Below, piece by piece: positions 53,735 to 63,962 of a stretch of DNA of 64,000 nucleotides. The position numbers and the translations under genes are program-made. The notes below the pieces were generated by a model. The model was not told where the DNA came from, ran no database searches, and was given only the letters and a program-made list of their open reading frames with translations. The stretch is taken from the NCBI GenBank assembly GCA_009823395.1, contig CM020507.1, forward strand, positions 3,143,501 to 3,207,500, given 5' to 3'. Position 1 is the stretch's first letter. Each line of letters begins with the position of its first letter. The DNA is from Thamnaconus septentrionalis (Eukaryota > Chordata > Actinopteri > Tetraodontiformes > Monacanthidae).

Positions 53735-54048
53735 ACAAAGTGCAGGACTAATTATCCAATTAATGTGCAATTAAACCCATGCGGCCTAATGGGCTGTGTT
53801 GGATTTGGTAATAGCTCTCGCCGACTAAAGAGCCCATTAAATCCACTGCAGACTGTTGTGCGGAGCAGACAGACTCACTGCACTGTCTCAATAAAGTGGA
53901 GCCTAATAGACGGATGTCACAATTACAGCAGCTGTCAGTGGCGCCGCCGCCGCTGCTAAAAACAGAGAAAAGCCACAAAAAGCACACGCATTGTCTTCCA
54001 GCCGATGAGGAATGCTGACTGCAAATTCAAGAAAAAGATAGAATTAAA

Positions 54049-54049
<1 letters not shown>
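53735..54049. promoter_or_regulatory. Strong enhancer-like segment
   Basis: Three ATTA-class sites in 30 bp (CTAATTATCC, CCAATTAATG, GCAATTAAAC), then GGCCTAATGGGC, GCCCATTAAATCC, CTCAATAAAGTGG and CACAATTACAGCAGCTGTC. The densest homeodomain-site block in the window. Confidence 0.42.

Positions 54050-54083
<34 letters not shown>
54050..54083. repeat. (CA)n microsatellite
   Basis: About seventeen CA units. Confidence 0.96.
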
Positions 54084-54084
<1 letters not shown>

Positions 54085-54094
54085 CCTCCAACCC

Positions 54095-54279
54095 TTAAAA
54101 TTCCACAAAGCTTTTCATTAAGATTTTCATTATCTGCCGTAGCAGAGTTGGCTAATAAATGCTAATTATATTCAGGCTAATATTTAATCACACACATTTT
54201 CTCCAGTCAACTCGGGTTTGAGGAAATACTAATTCTAATCAACACATTCCGCCGTTTATGAACTCCGGCGCGAGGCTGA

Positions 54280-54285
<6 letters not shown>
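54095..54285. promoter_or_regulatory. Strong enhancer-like segment
   Basis: TTTCATTAAGATTTTCATTA, GGCTAATAAATGCTAATTAT, GGCTAATATTTAATCAC and ACTAATTCTAATCAAC cores. Confidence 0.4.

Positions 54286-54288
<3 letters not shown>

Positions 54289-54337
<49 letters not shown>
54289..54337 (+). repeat. (GA)n microsatellite
   Basis: About 24 GA units. It splits two enhancer-like blocks. Confidence 0.97.
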
Positions 54338-54339
<2 letters not shown>

Positions 54340-54342
<3 letters not shown>

Positions 54343-54500
54343 CGTGGGCTGATGTTTAAAAATGCTTTTTCAACTAGCAGCGGTGTTTGCTTTGACTAAT
54401 TTCCTGCTCTAATGAGATCCTCTTGGAGGGACATTTTAGTGCAATTAATAATGCACACGCACAGAATAATTAGAGCCATAAATATTTATCGTGTTGTGTT
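54340..54500. promoter_or_regulatory. Strong enhancer-like segment
   Basis: TTTGACTAATTTCC, GCTCTAATGAGATCC, GTGCAATTAATAATGCAC (an imperfect palindrome) and AGAATAATTAGAGCC, then CATAAATATTTATCG. Confidence 0.42.
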
Positions 54501-54519
54501 TTCCGTCTGCTAGCCAGAG

Positions 54520-54534
54520 AGAGCGAGAGCGAGG

Positions 54535-54569
<35 letters not shown>
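54520..54569 (+). repeat. (GA)n microsatellite
   Basis: GA units with GC/GGGA interruptions at the start. Confidence 0.95.
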
Positions 54570-54570
<1 letters not shown>

Positions 54571-55224
54571 AACGCTGAGAACAGGCAGACTGAGCCGACG
54601 TCAAGTTGCGGAAGTGGCTATGCTAACGATGCTAGCTGCCCCGTCGTCGCCTGTGTTACGAAACAGAAAAAGAAGGTGTTGTCAGCTGGGTTCTGCAGGA
54701 CGTTTCTTCGTGTCGCTTCTGTACTTGCAGTAGCTGCTGCTTGAAAGCGTCGCCTGAAGCGAGCAATGGGAAACTTTGATGCCATAACATGTTGTGTGTG
54801 TGCAACTATTGGAGTGCAAACGAAGAGCCGCCTGGTTGTGTGATGTTTGCAACGTCTCTCTGCAGATCTGCCGCCGCATCCTGCTACTTTCCCACACTGC
54901 CTAGCGGGACATGCTAACTACCATTTTGGCAAAGCAGAATGTGAGGCTAATATCCTCAGCCCACTTCCCGTCAAACTACACAATCTGCAGCATCTGTGAT
55001 TTATTTATTTATTTATGTATGTATTTTTAAGTGTTTCATTGAACAGTCGCCTGCAAAGAAATTAAAAAAGTTGGCCGCTGTGACACTAGGGGTCGCTGTC
55101 ACGAAACACCCACGTCAAACCGGAGAAAATGTTTCCTCCTGCGTTTGACTGTTGACGTGAAGTATCATTCAATTCAATCCACTTAACCCCCCCCCCACTC
55201 CCCCCAATTTAAAAAGAAAAACAA
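54570..55224. other. Unassigned DNA
   Basis: CTCF-like core with limited mismatch (ACTAGGGGTCGCTG) at about 55085-55098. A TTTA/TGTA run at 55001-55024. No gene. Confidence 0.28.
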
Positions 55225-55440
55225 AAGGCTTTGTTGGCTTCCAGTTGTCGTTTAAACACACCTCTCGTAATGAAGTGGCGCTGGAGATTGCCTTCAATTT
55301 GGACCGGATTGATATAATTAGCGTTTCTTCCCCAGACAAATTGTTTAACTACCTGAGCGAGCGAAGCGCTCAGATTTCCTGAGAGGAAGCCATCTGGACG
55401 CGGCTCCACATCAGCGTTACTCAGCGGCTGACGGCGTGTC
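55225..55440. promoter_or_regulatory. Putative enhancer-like segment
   Basis: CTCGTAATGAAGTGG, TTCAATTTGGACC, GATTGATATAATTAGCG and AATTGTTTAAC cores. Confidence 0.35.
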
Positions 55441-56524
55441 TGTCAACCAGACGAACAAATCACTCACGCACTCGCTGGCTGAACACGCCGCCGGTCGCTC
55501 TTCCCCGGAATCAAACCGCGTCTCCGTCAGACTCGACATACGCTGCGACGAACACAAGGCGGCCCGAGGCTTTAATGTGGCAGAGACAATTGGTTCGGGT
55601 ATTGACAAGAGTCAATTTAAGAGCAAAAGCATTTTTTGAAGACAGGTTTCATCCACACTGGACGATGTTCCCTCATCAAAAGACCAGCAAACCACCAGGA
55701 AGCTTTGCGTTGTTCCGGAAACCTGATTGGCCAGGTTTGATATGGGAACAAAGACGGTCCAATCAACCTCCAGGTTTACCACTGAACAAACACTCCACCC
55801 CCCCCAAAGAGAGCAGAGTGAACTTTCCTTGCCCTTAAAGGGCCAAAGGAGAAGTTAAATCACCCCTCAACGCGCACTTGATTCAGCCGAGTGTAAACAT
55901 CGGCTCTCACGACGGGTTCAAGCCTGATAAGAAGCTTCCAACCGCAAGAAACATCAATCAGTGTCTTGACAGCTTATGGTTCCTAGCTGTTTGTTTTGTT
56001 TTAATAACCTTTTCTCTGGAAAAACTCGAGCCCAGTCGAGCCCAGCAGAGCTGAGCAGAGCATCCGTTAAAAGACATACGTATCAGCTAATTTAATAAAA
56101 ATGTGTCATTTTTTTGTTACGACAGGAATTCACTCTAAACTACCGAAAAACCTCGGCAGAGAAGAAATGAAAAGAGTATCTGACTATTGAGGCAAAACAA
56201 ACTATTTAACTGAAAGGATCATTTTAAGTTGATTCTAAAATGGAAAAATGAAGTCAAAGCGATTTGATGAACCTTCAGTATGTCTATGTATTTAAATCGG
56301 ACCAACTGCGCCCACCAGTTTAGGGTTAGCTAGCAGCTAGCTTTGCGCTAGCAAGCACAGTCCTGTTGACTTTCATTCAAAGACATTTTACGACCACAGT
56401 TTTATCTGCCCAAGGTGGCGCTGTTCGCTTGTGAACGCCGTTGACTTCCTTTCTATTTGCTGGATTCCTTGAAAATTACTGCCACAACATTGGTAGCTCC
56501 CCCTAGTGGGGGATTAATAAAGCA
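55441..56524. other. Unassigned DNA with a CTCF-like site
   Basis: At 56497-56511 the minus strand reads CCACTAGGGGGAGC, one mismatch to the CTCF core. Two nearby CCAAT words lie at 55725-55765. No gene. Confidence 0.3.
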
Positions 56525-57110
56525 TTCTCACTCTGTTACCAGGCTGAGGCCGACAGCCCCGGCTCTCCCAGGGTCCGGTGCTCCCGGCCTGGGGTGTTGA
56601 GTGTCAACGGTACAGAGTGCAGGTGGAGGTGGGAAGACAATCAAGGCCGGGATGGGATTGAATCCGTGCTGGGAGCTCTGAGTAATGGAGCGTCGCTGTC
56701 TGGCTGAAGAATGGACGGGCAGACAGCGGCGTCCCCGGGGCCCCGGGACCTCTGACTGCAGCCATTTAGGGCCGATCTCTATCTTGTTCACCTCAAACCC
56801 AGACATAAAATGGCAGCCCTGACTCCCCCCCTCCTCCTCCCTCCCTCCCTCCCTCCCTCCCTCCTGACCGCTCCCCTTCCTCCCACTGCCAAACTATGTA
56901 AACAATCAGACACACTTTGCCCCGGCCATGTTTCATTGATTTCTCGTCTCGCTGCCTCTAATCAGCCCTTCACTGGTTTAATTATCTGTAACTTGTGGTA
57001 TTTGGCTCGCTTGAATTCCCATTCCCATAGGCCGAGGCCATTCCCTGCGCGCGGCCGGCCGGCTTTATCTCGCATTTAGGGTTGCGTTTAACCCGGGCGG
57101 CCAACAATCA
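56525..57110. promoter_or_regulatory. Putative conserved low-copy block
   Basis: Long non-repetitive stretch (except CCCT units at 56834-56862) with GACAATCAAGG, GTAATGGAGCG, GTTTCATTGATTTC, CCTCTAATCAGCCC and GGTTTAATTATCTGTAAC. No coding frame recognised. Confidence 0.33.
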
Positions 57111-57949
57111 AAGTCTTTTTTTTTTTTCCCCCTTTTTTCTTTTTTTCCCCTCCCCGACCGCACCGCTGCCGAGAGCAAAGCCGCAATTTATAAACTGTCA
57201 GGGTGAAGAGAGTCAAGCTGGGTCCTGGTCCCGGCCCCCCGGACCACTTAGCCTCCACTGCTCTGTTTGCCCGTTACACATTTTGGTGTAGTCGGGCTGA
57301 TTCTGCTGGAGATAAAGGTGTCGGCTGAGAGTTCCAGGTCTAAATGGTCCTTGAAATGGAGATTTCTTTTATTTATTTTTTTTTCAGGGGCACGCTTCAA
57401 ACGGAGGGCCGTGACGTATTTCCCAGAATGCCTTACAAATCCATGGCTAATGCACATCCGAGTGCACATATTTCTCTGTTACAGGGATTTTGTTTTAAAT
57501 GGCAACAACCGTTGTGTTGTTGCAGTTTCAGCGTCATTTCCAATTCATATTCTGCTGCTTTTTTTCTGTCTGAAAAGCCACAAAAAATCTGCGGTGTAGC
57601 AATGTCCGCTATCTTGGCTTGTCTTTGTGCTTTTGCAACATAAATATATAATACAATATATATTTTTCTTTTCAAAAGTGACTGCCGGTGTCTCGATAGC
57701 TACCTCGCTAACAGTGGTCATGCAGCAAACATCGCAAATATATGTTTTTAAATCCTGATTTTTGCAGGTGACAGAAGCAGGCGACAGAAACAGGCGACAA
57801 AAACATAGCAACAAACCCTTTAACTAGCAGGAGCTACGCCACAGCTAAACACAGCACATCTGCTGCAATGTAAAAAGCCTGACGTGTTCCTGAAGAAGGG
57901 GAACACGTCAGGCCCCTCCCCCCCAGCCCCCTCCCACTCACCCCCCCAC
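57111..57949. other. Unassigned DNA
   Basis: Poly(T) run near 57118-57128, T-rich patch 57365-57386, otherwise mixed. No gene is recognised. Confidence 0.25.
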
Positions 57950-58170
57950 CAGACTCAGTTCCACAGGGTCCGCGCTCGGCCCAGGGGTGTCAGGGTGAAA
58001 ATGAGAAATGGGGATTGGGCCTTTAATGGTGCATTTAAGTGCTCCCAAAACACGAGGAGAAAGAAGCCTTTGACCCTCCTCTGACTGGCAGGTCGGCCCG
58101 TAATAGCGGCCGTTCCCCGAGGTTGAAAGGCAAAACCGTCCCCCGGCCGGAAGACGGACCAATAAAGCCG
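57950..58170. promoter_or_regulatory. Possible conserved low-copy block
   Basis: GGCCTTTAATGGTGCATTTA, AAGTGC (NKX-like) and CCAATAAAGCCG within even-composition DNA. Confidence 0.22.
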
Positions 58171-58195
58171 ACTGGGCCAGAGGACAAAAAAAAGA

Positions 58196-58201
<6 letters not shown>

Positions 58202-58242
<41 letters not shown>
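58202..58242 (+). repeat. (GA)n microsatellite
   Basis: About 20 GA units. Confidence 0.97.
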
Positions 58243-58246
<4 letters not shown>

Positions 58247-58254
58247 AAGCCTGC

Positions 58255-58440
58255 AGCTTGCTTTAGTTATGGGAGTTGTTTTAAATACCTCTCTCAATGT
58301 GAATCCAATTACCAGCAGCCTTTGTTTGTTCAGACAAAAAGCAGCGACGTTCAAGGCCCGTCTCACTCTGATTTTAATCAGTTCTCCGGGGAAGAGCGTG
58401 CAGGAGAACACATCAGGACTTGCCATCCGTCAGCGCAAAG
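58255..58440. promoter_or_regulatory. Strong enhancer-like segment
   Basis: GTGAATCCAATTACCAGC, CTTTGTTTGTTCAGAC (SOX/FOX-like) and CTGATTTTAATCAG, the last a 14-bp perfect palindrome. Confidence 0.4.
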
Positions 58441-58443
58441 ACA

Positions 58444-58448
<5 letters not shown>

Positions 58449-58499
<51 letters not shown>

Positions 58500-58500
58500 C
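58449..58500. repeat. (GT)n microsatellite
   Basis: About 23 GT units ending in GCGTGC. Confidence 0.97.
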
Positions 58501-58619
58501 TAAGGCGTACGTGTTTGTATGCGGACGCCTTGTTTGCACGAATATTAGAATAACTGAGTGACAGTAACTGTCAGAGCAGTGGTGTTGGAGGGGGTGGGGG
58601 CGGGGGGGTGTGCATGAAA

Positions 58620-58730
58620 GCCTCGTCTTCCTCACCGTCAGCCTCCATTAAAATACGCGCATGTCGGCTAATTCAATAAAGCTCGATCGGGATTTTTTAT
58701 TGCGCCGCGTTTACGAAATTACCGTCTGGG
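58620..58730. promoter_or_regulatory. Putative enhancer-like segment
   Basis: CTCCATTAAAATACG, GGCTAATTCAATAAAGC, TTTTTTATTGCGCC and CGAAATTACCG cores. Confidence 0.33.
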
Positions 58731-58839
58731 TTTTCTTTTTTTGTCTTTAAAGACCAAAAAAAACGTCTGTGGAAGAGAGAGAGAGAAAAAAAAAAGAAAC
58801 CACCGCAGCTTTTTTTTCTCTCTCACCGCTACGACAAAA

Positions 58840-59110
58840 TGAAGCGTCAATAACGTTGCAGCGTCTGTTTTTCATCATGTTTCTCTTTTTCTTTCAAATT
58901 GTTAATAACGGCTCGGCCAACTTGAGAGTGTAGATTTACAGTCTCTGTCATCGGTTGGATTTATCTTGCATTTCAAAGAAGCCATTATTAAACCAGTGTA
59001 ATATAAATACAACAACGTGATTTAATTTTGCATATCGCATTTTAATTTGATTCTTTGACTGCCAAAACTCTCATCGTCATCTCAGGACTTGGGAAATGCC
59101 TTCGAGGTAT
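58840..59110. promoter_or_regulatory. Strong enhancer-like segment
   Basis: AAATTGTTAATAACGG, GGATTTATCTTGC, GCCATTATTAAACC, GTGATTTAATTTTGCATATC and GCATTTTAATTTGATTC in AT-rich repeat-free DNA. Confidence 0.37.
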
Positions 59111-59540
59111 CTCAGCCAGCTTTGCTCCTCATTGACGAAAAGAACATTTCTGATAAAACCGCAGCGGCGTCGAAGCTAATCTTGTTAGCAGCAGCGACGC
59201 TTGCAGTAGCATCTACTCGCTGAGAAAGCTTTTTGGGCGGAAGTTTTTTTTTTTACGATGGATGGCTTGGATTTTTCCGCTTGAAATCTCAGCAACCAGA
59301 CCTGCAAGGTCGGCGGGTGGAGCGCTCGGTGTTTCCTTAAACCGCAGTTTATCTGCAGAGAAGAGGAGCGAGGAAGAGGAGGAGGAGGAGGAGGAAGACC
59401 ACCAGGGGGGAGGGGGAGGGGGGTGAAACGACAAAGTGGGGAAAAAGGTCGGAGTCATTTCTTTTCCTTTCTGATTCAAAGGAGGAATGTGAAAGAGATG
59501 AATCCTCCCCCTGTCGCTGACCCTGCAACAATGCGCGTTT

Positions 59541-59545
<5 letters not shown>
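59111..59545. other. Unassigned DNA
   Basis: GGA run at 59374-59394 and a G-rich patch at 59403-59423. No gene. Confidence 0.28.

Positions 59546-59578
<33 letters not shown>
59546..59578. repeat. (GT)n microsatellite
   Basis: About sixteen GT units. Confidence 0.96.
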
Positions 59579-59579
<1 letters not shown>

Positions 59580-59720
59580 CGCCTGATGATATTCCGAGGG
59601 GCTGGTCAGCCCTAATGGATTCCGAAATGGTAAGATTTGCATTTCAATTTAGAAAAGCCTCCTCTCAGAGGCGGGAAAGTCGGCCGCTAAATCACATTAA
59701 GCACGCGGCTCTTCTTTGTT
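59580..59720. promoter_or_regulatory. Strong enhancer-like segment with octamer
   Basis: GATGATATTCCG, CCCTAATGGATTCCG, ATTTGCAT (about 59634-59641, perfect octamer), TTTCAATTTAG and CTAAATCACATTAAGC. Confidence 0.4.
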
Positions 59721-59942
59721 GGGCCGTGTAACAATGTCGCCGTGTGGGTCGGCCCTCTCCTCTCCGTCATTATGCCCCGCTGCTTTTTGTCGGCCCGCTT
59801 CGCCAAAAAAGAAAAAAGAAAAAAAACAAAACACAGAAAGAAGAGAAAGAAACTAAAGTAAAGGCAGAAAACATCTGGAGGCACAAAGAGGCTTCAACAC
59901 CTGCAACTTCAGACAAAACAGCAGGACTGAAGGACATCGCTT

Positions 59943-59969
59943 TGTGTGTGTGTGTGTGTGTGTGTGTGT
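59943..59969. repeat. (GT)n microsatellite
   Basis: About thirteen GT units. Confidence 0.94.
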
Positions 59970-60150
59970 TCTGCAAAGACAGAGAGACAAAAGATAAAAT
60001 GGGGAAAAAACAGAAAGAGAGGAGTGACGGCATTTGGTGTTTTTCTGCACGAGTTGTGTCTGACAGAAGAGGCTCGACCTCGCGACCCTGAAGCAATGAA
60101 GCAAGTATATCACACACTGGAAATGTATATATGTACTTTTATATATATGT

Positions 60151-60152
<2 letters not shown>

Positions 60153-60189
<37 letters not shown>
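60153..60189. repeat. (CA)n microsatellite
   Basis: About eighteen CA units, preceded by TATATATGTACG. Confidence 0.96.
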
Positions 60190-60190
<1 letters not shown>

Positions 60191-60299
60191 GCCTTTGCTG
60201 CACACTTATCTGTTGAAAAGCAAAGGTCTGCCAGAGACGTTTTCAAGTTGACTTTGGGTTTCTGAATGGCAATTACACACAAAATACAAAAAAAAAAAA

Positions 60300-60560
60300 A
60301 AACTAGTGCCTGTGCGCCGGGTTTTAAAAGATTAGATTTAATGTTGGAAATTAAGTGAGGCTGCTGGCTTGAAGAGGGCTGATGAATACAAAAAATAAAA
60401 AAAATAAACTGCTCTGTTTAGAAAATCGCTGCCATCAATTTCCGTTGGCACTTTAGAGAAAAGAAAAGTCTATTCAGACTCGGACGACTTTAATTCCGCT
60501 GCTGCAGCACTTTTATATCGCCGTTAAATCGCTCTCAAGGCTGTTTTACATGCCGCACAA
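60300..60560. promoter_or_regulatory. Putative enhancer-like segment
   Basis: GATTAGATTTAATG, GGAAATTAAGTGAGG, GCCATCAATTTCCG and CGACTTTAATTCCG cores. Confidence 0.3.
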
Positions 60561-60838
60561 CAACAGAAAATGAGGAAGAAACTTTGTATTGTGTACAGGA
60601 AGTATTAGAGTGTTGAAGCGTTTGCCTCATGAACTATTTGTGTGAGTGAAGGCAGATGAATGACCAAGTGCAGAGATAACAAAGCGTCGACTCTAACTTC
60701 CACCATCTAGACCTGAGCAGAGGAGGTGCTGCACGACGGTTGGTCCAGCAGCACCTCTTCCCTGGCAGGACTGCTAACTGAGGAGGTCACTTGGTGCAGT
60801 TTAAAGAAAATCACATTAAAAAATTCATGGAAATAGCA

Positions 60839-60871
<33 letters not shown>

Positions 60872-61496
60872 ATAATCCCACTCATTTGCAAAAACACGCT
60901 GAAGAGATTAGTTCATGAGTTCAGCTGGGTTCCAGAACATTTTCAGTTTATCAGTTCAGCCTGGAGCAACAGATTGATCAGGTTCAGATGAAGCAGCAGG
61001 TTCACTCACACGGCCGCAGCCACTTCTACAGAGTCACACCTGAACTGACCTGTTGTGATGCATCGTGGGGTACGAAGTCCAAAAAACCCCCCTCGCTTTT
61101 TGGCCAGGCTGCCGAGGACGCGACTGGCAAATAAATCACAGAGCGCAGATGACGGACACCGAGGAGGAACTCCTGCCGCCAGCGGAGACGAGCGGAGAAA
61201 GACGCGTCGCCCGACGGCCGGCGAGCGCTGCCGCTTCCCGCCTGTCCGCGGTTTGCCGGCGCGGCGCCGGCTGAGTGGGAAGCGGAGCAGCGATGAAGTG
61301 GAAACCCTCTCCGCGAGAAATCTCGCCTCTAATAAAGCGAACCAGCGTGGGAGTAGCGAAATGTTTTCCGACCCTGAACCCTCGACGCCTCGCCGTTACA
61401 TCTCTGAGATGCAGAAATCAAAAGTGAAAACAACTTCCAGTCACTTCCACTGCAGTCCTGCTGGAGGCCCTCCGGAAGAGAGTGGACATGCAGGAG
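60561..61496. other. Unassigned DNA
   Basis: Poly(A) run at about 60839-60861, otherwise mixed DNA. The open frames at 61055-61555 lack recognisable domains and run into a purine repeat. Confidence 0.28.
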
Positions 61497-61546
61497 AGGA
61501 GCAGGAGGAGGAGAGGAGGAGGGAGGAGGAGGAGGAGAGGAGAGGA
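61497..61546 (+). repeat. (GGA)n purine tract
   Basis: GGA and GGAGA units, pure purine apart from the first C. Confidence 0.9.
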
Positions 61547-61929
61547 ATCCATTAAGGCTCCTTTTTCTGATTTTTTTCTCTTCATTTTAAAAGCATTTAG
61601 GGAAAAGTAGTCAGAAACGTGGAGAAGGACGAGATCTTCCAGGATCCACTTCACGACTCCATATCCAATGAGACCAGACCTCCCTCTCTCCTCCCTCCCT
61701 CCCTCCCTCCCTCCGCCTCCACTTTCCTCCAGGTTTGGGGGAACCAGACCCAGTCAGCCTGGGAAGGAAAGACACTGTGCTGGACGGAGCAGCCAGACTG
61801 GCAGGTGGGAAATATCACAGCCTGAGTGCGAGGTGGGAACATCATCTTTCATGAGCGAAAAAACAAAACAAAAAAGCCCAACAACAACAAAAGGTCAGAG
61901 TCTCTCTCACACAAACCCACGTCCGTCCA
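61547..61929. other. Unassigned DNA
   Basis: (CCCT)n at 61690-61713. No gene. Confidence 0.25.
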
Positions 61930-62045
61930 GAGCCAGCGGCTAATCGCCTCACTTTGCCAGGAGCCATCAGAGAGAATTACAGCGGCCGTTAAGTGTGCAT
62001 AATGAAGGCCATAAAGTCGGCCTGCAGAGTGGGAGCAGGTCTGAG
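61930..62045. promoter_or_regulatory. Putative enhancer-like segment
   Basis: GGCTAATCGCC, AGAATTACAGCGG, GTTAAGTGTGCATAATG and CCATAAAGTCGG cores. Confidence 0.32.
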
Positions 62046-62078
62046 CTCAGCCGGCTGTCAGTCAGTCCTGGCTTCCTG

Positions 62079-62108
62079 CGTGTGTGTGTGTGTGTGTGTG
62101 AGAGAGAG
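62079..62108 (+). repeat. (GT)n(GA)n microsatellite
   Basis: Eleven GT units passing into four GA units. Confidence 0.92.
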
Positions 62109-62339
62109 TGGAGGGGGTGGGGGGGGAGCTTCGACGTCATTAACGGCTGCTAATATTTCAAAAAGGAGCAGCAGGCAGCGCAGCGGCAGTTGTATTAAAA
62201 AATCTTAATGTGTGTGACCTTGTTAAGACGGACGCCCCCACGGCTGCACCGTCCCACCGTGATGCACGCACATTAAAGGGCAGCGCTCCCACTTCTTCTC
62301 CTTTTTTTTTTCCTTCGCCTCCTCCGCGCAGATATACTG

Positions 62340-62480
62340 CGAGCGCGGGGAGGAGGAGGCGGCGTCACGAGTGGCATTTAATTAAAGAAAAGTAAGCGGT
62401 GGGATTTTTATAGACTGGCCGGGGGATCGCTTGATCCGGTGAGTAAGTGGGAATGAAGGATGCTTGAAAGGAGGCATAAA
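62340..62480. promoter_or_regulatory. Putative enhancer-like segment
   Basis: GGCATTTAATTAAAG, GATTTTTATAGAC and GGCATAAATCC cores. Confidence 0.32.
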
Positions 62481-62605
62481 TCCAGCGCCGGGTTAACCTC
62501 GCCGTCTTATCGCTGCTCAAGTCAGGGCGAGGGCGCCGCACGCCGCAGACGCCGGCGCCGGCGCATCGCTCAGCAGCTCCTCTGGCTTTTTTCATTTATT
62601 CAAAC

Positions 62606-62622
62606 GAGCTAGCTAGCTAGCT
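62606..62622. repeat. (AGCT)n repeat
   Basis: Four self-complementary AGCT units. Confidence 0.85.
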
Positions 62623-62750
62623 GGGCCAGGGAGTGGATTAGATGAGGTTCCTAATAATTAAATAACACTCCAATTGAGAATGAGATTAAAAAAATGAAAA
62701 ATGAATTCTGCCTGGAAATGACCTCCTTCTTTGCAGAGTGAAAACAAGAT
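62623..62750. promoter_or_regulatory. Putative enhancer-like segment
   Basis: GTGGATTAGATGAGG, CCTAATAATTAAATAACAC and CCAATTGAGAATGAG cores. Confidence 0.33.
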
Positions 62751-63207
62751 TTTAGTCTCGTCCTGCACCTCCAACCTCCTCACCAGTGGGGGCGCTGCAG
62801 CCCTCCCCCACCCTCTTTTCAGCACTACTTTTTTTTTTTTTTTAATTTCTGCCACAGATGTGGGAGGGAGGAACTTTTGGTGAGAGAAAATTCTATTGTT
62901 TTTCCGATCCCGCATGTAAAAAATGTCGTAAAGAAAGTGGCCAGCTAGCATGATGACATTTGTGATGACGCTGCCTCGTCTTCACAAACAAAACTGGTGT
63001 TAGTAGTGGAAAAAAAACAAAACAATGCGGCATCAACTGACCACAGAACTAAGTCACACCAGCCCCTGGTGGTCACAATGACAATATGCATGGCCCATAA
63101 TTTGTTTTTAAAAGAGCTAACAGACGATTGTTTTGCGTAAATAATTAGAAATATTGCCGTTTGTGGTGGCAGAAGCACAAAAACAGTGCATGACCAAACA
63201 TGTAATC
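62751..63207. other. Unassigned DNA
   Basis: CACCAGTGGGGGCGCTGCAG at 62781-62800 resembles a CTCF site with a one-base insertion. A second weak match lies near 63062-63077 on the minus strand. No gene. Confidence 0.28.
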
Positions 63208-63224
63208 ACCACCAGTTGGCGCTC
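63208..63224 (+). promoter_or_regulatory. CTCF-like site, plus orientation
   Basis: CCACCAGTTGGCGC has one mismatch to the CTCF core. Confidence 0.4.
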
Positions 63225-63299
63225 TGATGTACCGTCGCCTGTGAAGGCATCATATTGTGAGATAAGAATCCAAGTATTTCCAAGGTTTAAGGCTTAATG

Positions 63300-63307
63300 T
63301 GACGTCA
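63300..63307. promoter_or_regulatory. Perfect CRE
   Basis: TGACGTCA, the full CREB/ATF palindrome, about 80 bp after the CTCF-like site. Confidence 0.4.
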
Positions 63308-63472
63308 TCGGCGGCCAGAATAACTTCCAACGTTCACGACGGGAAAGAGGAAACCCAGACGGTGACCCCAGATAACCTTTGTGTTGCTCATAATAAGACA
63401 ATTATTAAAACGTGAAAGGAGTAGGAAATATCCAGGGCAGATAAGGGATCTTCTGCGCCACCTTAAGAACAG

Positions 63473-63490
63473 GCACACGTGCACGTGTGC
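63473..63490. promoter_or_regulatory. Perfect 18-bp palindrome with two abutting E-boxes
   Basis: GCACACGTGCACGTGTGC is its own reverse complement and holds CACGTG at 63476-63481 and at 63482-63487. Confidence 0.45.
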
Positions 63491-63499
63491 ACGGTTGCT

Positions 63500-63720
63500 T
63501 CGGTTGGCCGGGGTCAGACGGATGATTTATAGGCTGCTAATTAGCCCCCCGGACGACAATGATAAATGTGCGACACTATCACCTTTGTAGAACTGCCTTG
63601 TTAGGTAACACGCGAGGAGCCCGACAAAACTATCATTTTACACAAAGCTCTTAATTACCCCAGCATGGCTGTGAATGGAGCGCAAACACACACCCAGCTG
63701 TCAGCAAGCACTGCAGTGGG
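63500..63720. promoter_or_regulatory. Strong enhancer-like segment
   Basis: GATGATTTATAGGC, GCTAATTAGCCC (a near-palindrome), CAATGATAAATGTGCG, AAACTATCATTTTAC and CTCTTAATTACCCC in repeat-free DNA. Confidence 0.4.
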
Positions 63721-63721
63721 A

Positions 63722-63926
63722 GGGGAGGAAGGAAGGTAGGAAGGAAGGAAGGAAGGAAGGAAGGAAGAAAGGACAGAAGGCAGGAAGGAAGGAAGGACAG
63801 AAGGAAGGAAGGACAGAAGGAAGGAAGGACAGAAGGAAGGAAGGAAGGTAGGAAGGAAGAAAGGACAGAAGGCAGGAAGGAAGGAAGGACAGAAGGAAGG
63901 AAGGAAGGAAGGAAGGAAGGAAGGAA
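63722..63926 (+). repeat. (GGAA)n minisatellite with internal duplication
   Basis: GGAA units with GGAC, AGAA, GGCA and GGTA variants. The block starting GAAGAAAGG occurs at 63764 and again at 63856 with the same variant order. Confidence 0.97.
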
Positions 63927-63962
63927 GAATGTTCTGCTGCTGCTTGGTGCTGGGAGAATGAG

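Noticed and set aside
59395..59410. CTCF site in CCACCAGGGGGGAG
   Set aside because: Loses the GGC end of the core and lies in a G-rich low-complexity run.
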